A DNA stretch of 10,601 bases from Kiritimatiellales bacterium (GCA_013042165.1 JABDQT010000178.1:1-10601); one strand, 5' to 3'; shown: positions 1 through 8,394, counted from the first letter of the stretch. The notes: generated by a model not told the origin, from the letters alone. Program-made: numbers and translations.

Positions 1-47
1 CTGAAATGTCTTTTGTTTCGCGACAATTAGAAAGCAAGTTTGTTTTA

Positions 48-64
48 CTGGCACAATGATTGCT
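48..64 (+). promoter_or_regulatory. sigma-54 (RpoN) -24/-12 promoter
   Basis: The sequence reads CTGGCAC, five bases, then TTGCT. GG is at 50-51 and GC at 62-63, exactly ten bases apart. This matches the RpoN consensus TGGCAC-N5-TTGCW at every defined position. It predicts a transcription start near 75, leaving a leader of about 20 bases before the RBS (82-87) and the ATG at 96. The enhancer site for the required activator ATPase would lie mostly upstream of the window. The match and spacing are read directly; use in vivo is inferred. Confidence 0.75.
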
Positions 65-95
65 GATAAGCATATGCCATCGAGAGGATGTTGCG

Positions 96-548
96 ATGAA
101 ATATTATGCTTACGAACTAGCGAAAAAAACCATTCAGGGGATTTGCCGTGATGCCGCCGACGGCAAGTATGATACCCGCGAGAAGTTCATGGGCATGCTT
201 GCACAGAATCCGCATATCGCGGTGCAGGGCTACAACGCGTTCGGCAAAATATTTTATTGGAACGATGCCTCGATCGATGTCTACGGTTATCGGGAAGAAG
301 ATGCGGTGAATTCCGATCTGATCGAATTGCTGCTGCCGCCGGGCATGCAGCCATTCGCACGGGATGCTGTTCAAGCGGCACGCAAAACGAAAAGAATGCC
401 TGCCCCCGGACCTTGCGATCTGATTCGAGTGAGTCAGGAAGTGGTTACCGTCTATTCCGGTCACGTGGTTTTCTTTTGGGAAAATAACACGACACCGGAA
501 TTTTACTGCCTCGACCTGCCGCTGGAATCAAAGCCCGCTCAGCGTTAG
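96..548 (+). CDS. small stand-alone PAS-domain protein
   Basis: This 150-aa soluble protein consists almost entirely of one PAS sensor fold. An N-terminal helix (about 1-32) precedes the PAS core at about 33-143, with the typical G-K-I-x-Y-W-N strand (50-56), the helix D-V-Y-G-Y-R-E-E-D (61-69) and a closing beta strand T-V-Y-S-G-H-V-V-F-F (118-127). No kinase, GGDEF, HTH or membrane segment is present, so it must act through a partner or as a ligand or redox sensor; the ligand cannot be read from the sequence. The ATG at 96 is preferred because GAGAGG sits at 82-87 with eight bases of spacing. An in-frame TTG at 60 lies inside the sigma-54 -12 element and is unlikely. Transcription is probably RpoN-dependent. 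It converges on the nitroreductase gene with only 14 bases between the stops and no clear terminator. Confidence 0.8.
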   Translation: MKYYAYELAKKTIQGICRDAADGKYDTREKFMGMLAQNPHIAVQGYNAFGKIFYWNDASIDVYGYREEDAVNSDLIELLLPPGMQPFARDAVQAARKTKRMPAPGPCDLIRVSQEVVTVYSGHVVFFWENNTTPEFYCLDLPLESKPAQR

Positions 549-562
549 CCGAGCCTTCGAAG

Positions 563-1105
563 CTACAGCCATTTGATGATTTCTTCGGCCGGAAGACGCG
601 GACGCGTCTTCCGCTTTTCAGTGATCGGCCACCCCACCGTAATCAGACCGACCGGCTCGATGCCCTTCGGCCAGTCTACAATGGCCCGCACCTTTTTGGG
701 CTTGATCCAACCGATCCAGCAGGTTCCGAGCCCGAGCTCCTCCGCCTGCAGCACCAGATGTTCCCCCGCAATACCCAGATCCAGCAAGGGATAGTCAACC
801 CCGGAAATCTTCGGTGCAATCTTGTGCGTGATGGCCGACTTTTCCATCCCCAGCGCAATGATCGCTCCGGCATTGATCGCCCATTTCATCGGGATGCCCG
901 CAAGAAATGCTTCATCGACCAGCCGCATGCGCATGGCTTCGTCCTCCACCACCGCAAACCGCCATGGCTGCTTGTTGCAGGCCGAGGGCGCCAGGCGAGC
1001 CGCCTCCAGCATCAGCTCCAGATATTCCCGCGGCAACGGTTTCGGTTCGTAGGCGCGGCAGCTCGTGCGCTGCTGAACCAAACTCATAAACGGTTTATTT
1101 TTCAT
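563..1105 (-). CDS. nitroreductase family protein (FMN-dependent)
   Basis: This 180-aa protein belongs to the small nitroreductase-fold flavoproteins, which use FMN and NAD(P)H to reduce nitro groups, quinones or similar acceptors in the cytoplasm. Visible marks are the FMN-phosphate segment R13-T-S-C-R17-A-Y19, the A39-P-S-A-C-N-K-Q-P-W48 motif that lines the flavin, and D109-L-G-I-A-x-E-H-L followed by G125-L-G-T-C-W-I-G132. Length is normal for the compact subgroup. The ATG at 1105 is the only reasonable start, since a TAG lies in frame a few codons upstream. It has no good SD (GTGCTGG only), unlike most other genes here. M7 (1087) is an alternative but also lacks an SD. Upstream are a 12-codon ORF with a strong SD and a near-palindrome that may control it. 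The physiological substrate cannot be told from sequence. Confidence 0.9.
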   Translation of the reverse strand: MKNKPFMSLVQQRTSCRAYEPKPLPREYLELMLEAARLAPSACNKQPWRFAVVEDEAMRMRLVDEAFLAGIPMKWAINAGAIIALGMEKSAITHKIAPKISGVDYPLLDLGIAGEHLVLQAEELGLGTCWIGWIKPKKVRAIVDWPKGIEPVGLITVGWPITEKRKTRPRLPAEEIIKWL

Positions 1106-1167
1106 CCAGCACTAAGTAGCAAAACTGCCACCCGCCAACCATGCTGAAATCCGCCCGCAGGCCTGTT

Positions 1168-1206
1168 TTATCTAAATGACACGATCGTGCCATCTAGATG
1201 ACCCAT
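1168..1206 (-). CDS. candidate 12-codon leader peptide ORF
   Basis: On the minus strand, an unusually strong SD (GGAGGAGGAA, 1221 down to 1212) is followed five bases later by an ATG at 1206. The frame encodes MGHLDGTIVSFR and ends in TAA at 1170-1168, 62 bases before the nitroreductase start. It resembles no known leader peptide I can name and has no run of one amino acid that would suggest classical attenuation. The excellent SD is notable because the downstream nitroreductase lacks one. It could be a translated leader that affects the downstream gene, or a chance ORF. Translation is inferred only from the RBS. Confidence 0.3.
   Translation of the reverse strand: MGHLDGTIVSFR
1170..1199. 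promoter_or_regulatory. 30-bp near-perfect palindrome, probable operator
   Basis: Two 15-base arms pair at 13 of 15 positions with no spacer. The core is CACGATCGTG (1180-1189), flanked by ATG/CAT and then ATCTA/TAGAT. Mismatches are only at 1179/1190 and 1175/1194. It lies in the divergent region between the nitroreductase (-) and hppA (+), 65 bases upstream of the former and about 118 bases upstream of the latter. Length and symmetry suit a dimeric repressor or activator site. No T-tract follows on either strand, so it is not an intrinsic terminator. It is also coding for most of the 12-codon ORF, so an RNA hairpin role is possible. Confidence 0.5.
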
Positions 1207-1239
1207 GACGATTCCTCCTCCGTATGAAAGTTTTTACAT

Positions 1240-1268
1240 TTGATTTGCTCCGCTCTGATCTCTATCTT
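1240..1268 (+). promoter_or_regulatory. possible housekeeping promoter for hppA
   Basis: A -35-like TTGATT (1240-1245) is followed by a 17-base spacer and a -10-like TATCTT (1263-1268). Transcription would start near 1275, giving a leader of about 40 bases. Spacing is ideal but each hexamer has two mismatches to the sigma-70 consensus, so the call is tentative. Confidence 0.35.
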
Positions 1269-1316
1269 CTGCTAAATCGTCTTAAATCTTAGCTCGTCAA
1301 AACATTAGGGGGATAC

Positions 1317-3608
<2,292 letters not shown>

Positions 3609-3656
3609 TCTCTGATCCCTGGATTCATGAAAGGCTGATGACGTGGATGACCTTTT

Positions 3657-4646
3657 TCACTTTTTTATAAGGGGAATTTGTCCTATCCGCTCGAAAAGCA
3701 TCGATTTCCGGGCAACGAAGGTGCCGCCATCAACATTGACCGAAAACGGTTTGTCATGGTCGGGGATGAGCTCGAGTCGGCTTTTTGCGACGACGGGAAC
3801 GAGTCCCCAGCGATCGGGATCGTCCATGATGGAGCCGTCGCGGGCATGCTTGATCTGGGAAATCAATTTGGATGCGCCGATGTTCCGCAATCCGTAGCAG
3901 TAGAACTCACCGGAACCGAGAGGTTCCTTCGAGTATGGCAGATCGGGACCAAGGTATCCGTTCACGAGCATGATTGCCTGAAAGGCGTCTTCTGCCGCAG
4001 ACTGGCCGTCGGCCAGGATTCGCCAACGTGTTTTTCTGCGAGCCGGTGCCTTGACGAGGCGTTCAATCAATGCAAGTGCCGTACCAGTCATGAAAGGGCC
4101 GAGGTCGCCGAAAAACTGGCTGAGAATGCCTTTGTAGTATTTCGTGTATCGATTCTCGGTGTAGTATGGAATCCGTCCGAAAAGCTCCGCACCTCCATAA
4201 CCGATGAAGTGTCGCGCGCCTTCATCGCCAGCCGGGCTACTGGCGCGGAGGATGTCTGCGGGCAGGTAGCGGTCGGCCGTGATGGATTCGGCGAAAACCC
4301 GGATCGCGCTTTCAATCTCGTCGGGCATGTCGAGCACTTTGCCGATTAGATCAGCCGAGCCCTTGCGCAGAAACCCAAGGCGGATACCGGCCGGCTCGAC
4401 ACCGGATTCGATGCAGCCTTCAAGCACAGCGCGGAAAGTTCCGGAACCCCCGGCGGAAATCGGGATCCGACCGCCGTCTTTCAGCGCGGCGCAGGCGGCC
4501 TCGCGTGCTGCGGAATGGCTGTCGACCTCGTGAAGCCGGATATCCCGATAGCCCTGTTCCGCGAACAGCGGAACGATCCGTTCGATCTTTTTCCAATCGG
4601 CAATCGAGCCGGAAATGGTCGTGGCAATTACATCAATTCGTTTCAT
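3657..4646 (-). CDS. diacylglycerol-kinase-like (DAGK/YegS-type) lipid kinase
   Basis: This 329-aa protein has the fold of the DAG kinase/sphingosine kinase/NAD kinase superfamily, which phosphorylates lipid hydroxyls with ATP. The nucleotide-binding loop reads S64-A-G-G-S-G-T70, where most members have GGDGT. It is followed by R89-L-G-F-L-R-K-G-S-A-D-L-I, at the place of the usual L-P-L-G-T-x-N-D block. The C-terminal half has the expected beta-rich lid with N229-G-Y-L-G-P, V303-N-V-D-G-G308 and a closing strand. There is no signal peptide. The start at 4646 is secure: AAGGAG at 4660-4655 with eight bases of spacing, and ATG overlapping the upstream stop by 14 bases, so translation is coupled to the acyltransferase gene. 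It is the last gene of the lipid operon. The Asp-to-Ser change in GGDGT is unusual and may alter metal or substrate use. Family assignment is firm; substrate is inferred from neighbours. Confidence 0.75.
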   Translation of the reverse strand: MKRIDVIATTISGSIADWKKIERIVPLFAEQGYRDIRLHEVDSHSAAREAACAALKDGGRIPISAGGSGTFRAVLEGCIESGVEPAGIRLGFLRKGSADLIGKVLDMPDEIESAIRVFAESITADRYLPADILRASSPAGDEGARHFIGYGGAELFGRIPYYTENRYTKYYKGILSQFFGDLGPFMTGTALALIERLVKAPARRKTRWRILADGQSAAEDAFQAIMLVNGYLGPDLPYSKEPLGSGEFYCYGLRNIGASKLISQIKHARDGSIMDDPDRWGLVPVVAKSRLELIPDHDKPFSVNVDGGTFVARKSMLFERIGQIPLIKK

Positions 4647-6027
4647 TATCTGCGCTCCTTATGAAGGCCACCGCTTCTTCGGTGAGTTTTTCCAGACTCT
4701 CGTCCCCGGCCAGGCGCAGGACGGGTAGGGTTTGCTGCACGACATCGCAGACGAGGTGGTAAGCTTTTCTCAGCTTAGTGAGCTTTTCGATGTTTTCGTG
4801 AGCCTGCACCTTTTCCCCGCGTGCAGTAATGCGCTCGATGCAGATGACCGGATCCACATCCAGAAAGATGACCGCATCCGGCAAGTGCAGGTGGGTGAGA
4901 TTCAGTTTGCGCAAAGCCTCCAACTCCGGGAACTTCTTCAATATCGGATCCCGCTTCCCGCAGACATGTTGTCCGGTCAGAATGTCCATGGCCGCCGCGC
5001 ATATGTTTTCAGTGAAGGCGTCCTCGTGATATAGGATGGCCCAGCCGACCATGTTGAGTAGCGGTGACCCGTCCATAAAGATCCGATCGGGCCGGTACCA
5101 CCGATGCACATCAGAGAGCAGACGGTCGCGCAGCAAGAGCTCGGCCAGCTTCGGAATCTTATAGTGAGCAAGGCTTTTGGCGCTCTTGGCCTGCCTCCCC
5201 ACCCACTTACGTACTTCGTTTGCGACAAGCGGCTGGGCGTCGCATGGTGCGCGATCCTTGAACAACTCCAGGCTGTCGCCGATGAAGCAACTGTCGCCCT
5301 CGAAGCAGCCCGCCAGACGGCGCGACAGGGTGCTCTTACCGGAGCTGTCGATTCCGATGACCGCAACAGAAAGCGGCTGGTGCGGCTCGGCCATTCGCCG
5401 CTGGCGGTATGCCCGCTCCTCCTCGGCCAATGCTTCTAGGTGGTCGTGGAGACGTGAGGATATTTCCTTGCTTTTACCACGGAGCAACTGCGGCGGACCT
5501 ATGGTGATGTGATTCCAGAGCGGCAACGGTACCGGAGCTGATTTGGGAAATGCGCGCTCCGGACCTTCAAGGTAGACGGGAACTACGGGCACATCGGGAT
5601 TATGGCAGGCAATCAGCCCCACCCCGCCTTGGAATGCCTGCAGCTCGCCGGCCGCCCCGCGCGTGCCTTCGGGGAAAATGATGATCGAGCGCCCATCGTC
5701 GAGCCGTCGCTGGATTTCTTTTATTGCGGTAATGCCGCCCTCTGAGCGGTCGATCCATACTGGCCGTAGGAGAAATTGGACCGCCTTGAAAAGCCAGGGA
5801 GGATTGGAAAAGTAGTCACGGGCGGCAACCGCATGCGTCCGGGCAATTTTGTTCAACGGCAACGCGGAGTAGAGCAGAAAGATGTCCAGATGACTGTTAT
5901 GGTTCGCGGCGAGGACAAATTGGTCGAGTTCTTCGAGGTTTTCGCGCCCTACCACGTTAACCCCAAATAGCAGATGAAGGAGCGGCCGGATTAGCAGCAG
6001 GTGAAGGGCTTTGCGCAGGATGTCCAT
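4633..6027 (-). CDS. PlsC-type acyltransferase fused to thymidylate-kinase-like P-loop kinase
   Basis: This 464-aa protein has two domains. Residues 1-205 are a glycerolphosphate acyltransferase domain: N42-H-N-S-H-L-D48 (the catalytic H-x4-D), R-P-V-W-I-D-R (88-94), F118-P-E-G-T-R-G124 and V-P-V-V-P-V-Y-L-E-G (146-155). Hydrophobic residues at 5-22 suggest a membrane anchor. Residues 218-460 are a P-loop kinase close to dTMP kinase: G225-I-D-S-S-G-K-S-T233, D319-G-S321 where dTMP kinases have D-R-Y, F-L-D-V-D-P (388-393), and an R399-x-x-A-R-G404 lid. The ATG at 6027 is chosen because it overlaps the upstream TAA (TAATG), a classic coupling; a GTG at 6042 would add five residues. The acyltransferase should acylate a lysophosphatidate-like acceptor. 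The kinase substrate is unknown, and the lost D-R-Y argues against plain dTMP. Both domains look intact. Confidence 0.85.
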   Translation of the reverse strand: MDILRKALHLLLIRPLLHLLFGVNVVGRENLEELDQFVLAANHNSHLDIFLLYSALPLNKIARTHAVAARDYFSNPPWLFKAVQFLLRPVWIDRSEGGITAIKEIQRRLDDGRSIIIFPEGTRGAAGELQAFQGGVGLIACHNPDVPVVPVYLEGPERAFPKSAPVPLPLWNHITIGPPQLLRGKSKEISSRLHDHLEALAEEERAYRQRRMAEPHQPLSVAVIGIDSSGKSTLSRRLAGCFEGDSCFIGDSLELFKDRAPCDAQPLVANEVRKWVGRQAKSAKSLAHYKIPKLAELLLRDRLLSDVHRWYRPDRIFMDGSPLLNMVGWAILYHEDAFTENICAAAMDILTGQHVCGKRDPILKKFPELEALRKLNLTHLHLPDAVIFLDVDPVICIERITARGEKVQAHENIEKLTKLRKAYHLVCDVVQQTLPVLRLAGDESLEKLTEEAVAFIRSADNETN

Positions 6028-6878
6028 TAGAGGTCGCCCCACTTCAGGAACCAGCGCAGATAGTGAAAGACGATGGGAGCGGTGAACAGGTAAGACTTAA
6101 GCCCGTCAATGGTGCGCCCCCTGCCCGGTTGCAGCCGGTCGGCACGAATGCCCAGGTCCTGCTCAACCGCGTGAAGCGTAAAGCGCCCCAGACAAACCGA
6201 AACCGGGATAAGGATTCCAAGCATCGCGGAATGGACCAGCGGAATCGCTGTCCATCGGGCAAGGCTAACATAAAGCGGGCAGAGAATTGCCATCCTTACC
6301 AGCGTTCTCAAAGCCAACGATTTGAACTTGCCGGATGTATAGACTCCATCGGCAATGGCAACCGCAACGACCATCAACAAGGTCATCCGCGCAGAATAAA
6401 AGAGAAGATAGGCCAGGTGGCCGATGCAAGAGACATAGAAAAAAAGTCCGAAATTCAACGCACCCACAGAAAACACGATGCCCTGCGAACGACCTCCGAG
6501 CGCGACAAAGAAAGGCATCAGCAGAAAGACATAGACGGGAATGGCGATAATGAAAAATCCGTACCATTCGATTTGGATGAGGTAGAACATGAATGGAATC
6601 GACAGATACGAAGCCAGAATTCCCCAGCGGTCTTCGAGTCGGATATCCACGAGCGACAGGTATTCCCGTAAGGCGCAAAAGCTGACAAAGGCCAGCAACC
6701 ACATCGCGCCGCAAAAAGAAAACCAGTCCGCAAGTGCAATCGCTGAAAAGAAAATCCAGAGAGAACGTAAGGCGGAAGGAGCTTCCAACCTGCCTTTGCT
6801 GAAAAGGGCTGCCAGCTGGACGCCGGCTAACACAAACAGTGCGATCAACGAATATATCGATGGACTGACATCCAGCAT
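6027..6878 (-). CDS. CdsA/YnbB-like phosphatidate cytidylyltransferase family membrane protein
   Basis: This is a 283-aa integral membrane protein with about eight hydrophobic segments. The C-terminal 50 residues align with the CDP-diacylglycerol synthase signature, and A176-D177-G-V-Y-T-S-G-K-F matches the upstream D-x-x-A-Y-x-x-G-x block. CdsA converts phosphatidate and CTP to CDP-DAG. The signature is altered: Q240-D241 replaces K-D, P251-G-R-G-R255 replaces P-G-H-G-G, and D258-G-L-K replaces D-R-x-D. The downstream K-S-Y-L-F-T-A-P-I-V-F-H-Y (261-273) is well kept and resembles YnbB-type paralogues. Activity may be shifted to another substrate or lost. The start is supported by GGGAGG (6889-6884) five bases upstream. 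It is the first gene of the coupled lipid operon: its TAA overlaps the ATG of the acyltransferase gene. Family membership is fairly sure; catalysis is uncertain. Confidence 0.7.
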   Translation of the reverse strand: MLDVSPSIYSLIALFVLAGVQLAALFSKGRLEAPSALRSLWIFFSAIALADWFSFCGAMWLLAFVSFCALREYLSLVDIRLEDRWGILASYLSIPFMFYLIQIEWYGFFIIAIPVYVFLLMPFFVALGGRSQGIVFSVGALNFGLFFYVSCIGHLAYLLFYSARMTLLMVVAVAIADGVYTSGKFKSLALRTLVRMAILCPLYVSLARWTAIPLVHSAMLGILIPVSVCLGRFTLHAVEQDLGIRADRLQPGRGRTIDGLKSYLFTAPIVFHYLRWFLKWGDL

Positions 6879-6908
6879 CTCTTCCTCCCGGCTTGGGGGC
6901 GAACAATC

Positions 6909-6921
6909 TCGCCTCAGGCGA
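6909..6921. promoter_or_regulatory. 13-bp palindrome upstream of lipid operon
   Basis: TCGCCTCAGGCGA has two perfect 6-base arms around one central base. It lies 31-43 bases before the start of the CdsA-like gene, just beyond its RBS. It could be an operator for the lipid operon or a chance palindrome. No convincing -35/-10 pair was found beside it. Confidence 0.25.
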
Positions 6922-6951
6922 TTATTATTCCTACAGCTTCTCGGCTATTCT

Positions 6952-6974
6952 GGGAAGGCCTGTCAGGCTTTCCC
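6952..6974 (-). other. stem-loop straddling the stop codon of the ATPase gene
   Basis: The arms GGGAAGGCCT (6952-6961) and AGGCTTTCCC (6965-6974) form a 10-bp stem with one G-T pair and a three-base loop. The ATPase stop codon (6965-6963) is split between arm and loop. No T-run follows on the minus strand, so it is not a standard intrinsic terminator. It may be an mRNA end or processing element between the ATPase gene and the lipid operon. Confidence 0.4.
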
Positions 6975-8276
6975 CTCTCTTTCAGCTCCAAAGAGAATTT
7001 CGAACTCTGGGGAAATTTCATAGACGTGCTCCTCTTCGCCTTCGGCCTGCCGGATAAAATTGTTCTTCTTCAGCTCTCGAAGCACATTGCTGACATTCTG
7101 CTTTGATTTGCCGGTGGCGTCGACGAGATCCTGGTTTGAAAAGGGATCAACCGGCAGGCTGAGCATAAATTTTTTCTGCCCGGACGTGAGGCAGTTCAGC
7201 TTTTCCTCGGTCAGCTTTTTCAGGGCGTCGAGGGCCTGTCCGGTTTTAAGCGTCCCCACCCGATTGGGTGAAATATTTTCGAGGATCAGCATCTCGATGT
7301 CGTTCATCACATGCCGGATGCGGCTGTCATGGATCCGGCAGAGCCGCCTGATCAGATCGTCATCCACCGGTTTGATGAATTGCCGGTCTACATGGGCAAG
7401 CACTTCGTAGCGCTTGTTGATGATGGCGATGGTTTCGTTTTCGGTGAACGGGCGCACATGGATCGGATTGCTGTAAAAGATGCTCCGCACCCGCTCCTGG
7501 GGCGATATGACCTGTTGAAAGAATCCGCTTCTGGCGACAAACACGTAATAGGCATCCTTTATCTGCAGCACGTCCCGGATATCGTCGAAGAACGCGCGGC
7601 AGGCATCGGCATCCTTGTCCAGCAGGATTTCAATGTTGTCCAAATGAATCAGCACGCCTCGGTAGCCGTCTTCCCGGCACATTCCGATGACCCGGCGGAT
7701 ATAATCCTCCAGCTGGGTATTTGAAATTTCGCCTTTGTGGATCGTGGTCGCTTTCCCCTGGCCAAACTGGACCCCGGAGCCGGCAATCGAAAATCCATAG
7801 GTTTTCCCGCTCTTGCTTTGGTAGTAGGTTCCGGTTGTCGCAATGACCTCCATCAGCAACCGGTTGTTTTCAATTGCCTTGTCATCCAGCTCGGTAATGA
7901 ATGTCCGCGCCAGGCAGCTCAGGATGTCGATCAGGAACTGCCGTTTCGTCCAATCCTTCTCCGCCGAAATTTCGCTGATGGGCGTAAACAGCGGACGGGA
8001 GGTTTTGCGCCATTCGTTTCGGTGATGGTTTACGAGCGAGGTCTTGCCGACCCCGATTTTTCCTTCCACCAGAACACACCCCCCGCCCTCCGATTTCAGG
8101 AACTGATCCAGTTTTTCGCTGGGATTCAGCTCATCTGTTTCTTCCCGGGGAAGATAGGCGTTACTCACGGAGAGGTCGGATTGGCTGAATAAGCTCAGCG
8201 GCCTGGTTTCGAAGGGATTGCTCAAGAACCCATAATTCGCCCAAATCAATGATTCGCGATCTAAATCCTGTTCCAT
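6963..8276 (-). CDS. AAA+/ORC-like ATPase with C-terminal winged helix
   Basis: This 437-aa soluble protein has an N-terminal P-loop ATPase of AAA/ORC-like or STAND-like type. Walker A is G72-K-I-G-V-G-K-T79. Walker B is V208-L-I-H-L-D213-N. A sensor-1-like strand V245-F-V-A-R-S-G follows. Residues 360-425 look like a winged helix: helix S366-x-K-K-F-M-L-S-L, recognition region S380-N-Q-D-L-V-D-A-T-G-K-S-K-Q-N-V-S-N-V-L, then a wing. The order ATPase then winged helix is that of Orc1/Cdc6 and related DNA-binding ATPases. It probably binds DNA, perhaps the repeats just upstream of itself. The start at 8276 has GGAGG at 8288-8284 with seven bases of spacing; an in-frame start at 8324 would run into the repeats and lacks an SD. 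No toxin, nuclease or membrane domain is present. Its cellular role is unknown. Confidence 0.75.
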   Translation of the reverse strand: MEQDLDRESLIWANYGFLSNPFETRPLSLFSQSDLSVSNAYLPREETDELNPSEKLDQFLKSEGGGCVLVEGKIGVGKTSLVNHHRNEWRKTSRPLFTPISEISAEKDWTKRQFLIDILSCLARTFITELDDKAIENNRLLMEVIATTGTYYQSKSGKTYGFSIAGSGVQFGQGKATTIHKGEISNTQLEDYIRRVIGMCREDGYRGVLIHLDNIEILLDKDADACRAFFDDIRDVLQIKDAYYVFVARSGFFQQVISPQERVRSIFYSNPIHVRPFTENETIAIINKRYEVLAHVDRQFIKPVDDDLIRRLCRIHDSRIRHVMNDIEMLILENISPNRVGTLKTGQALDALKKLTEEKLNCLTSGQKKFMLSLPVDPFSNQDLVDATGKSKQNVSNVLRELKKNNFIRQAEGEEEHVYEISPEFEILFGAEREGKA

Positions 8277-8298
8277 GCCCCATCCTCCGATTTTGTGC

Positions 8299-8394
8299 GT
8301 ACATTTCGGTAAACCGGCATTCAATGTACTTCGATTTACCCTTTGGATAAAGGCCGGAATGGGTACATTTCGGTAAACCTGTCTTTGGTGTACC
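8299..8394 (-). repeat. cluster of four direct repeats (GGTTTACCGAAA type) upstream of the ATPase gene
   Basis: Read on the minus strand, four similar 12-mers share one orientation: GGTACACCAAAG (8394-8383), GGTTTACCGAAA (8379-8368), GGTAAATCGAAG (8340-8329) and GGTTTACCGAAA (8315-8304). The second and fourth extend to an identical 17-mer, GGTTTACCGAAATGTAC (8379-8363 and 8315-8299). The third is followed by GTACATT, so a GTAC tag recurs. The last copy ends 22 bases before the ATPase ATG and ten before its SD. Such placement suggests binding sites for autoregulation, or iteron-like sites for the ORC-like product. A reading frame runs through it (ATG at 8439) but has no SD and ends out of frame inside the ATPase gene, so it is not called a gene. 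Confidence 0.6.

Noticed and set aside
1116..1133. GG-N10-GC spacing upstream of the nitroreductase as a sigma-54 promoter
   Set aside because: Only the GG and the TTGCT part agree; the -24 block reads GGGTGG instead of TGGCAC.
1184..1193. Ten-base match (ATGGCACGAT on the minus strand) to 8430-8439
   Set aside because: Dozens of 10-base matches are expected by chance in a window this long, and the surrounding bases do not agree.
3630..3666. Possible terminator after hppA (AAAGG/CCTTT followed by T-rich sequence)
   Set aside because: The stem is only five base pairs with a 16-base loop that does not pair, so it is too weak to call even though T-runs follow.
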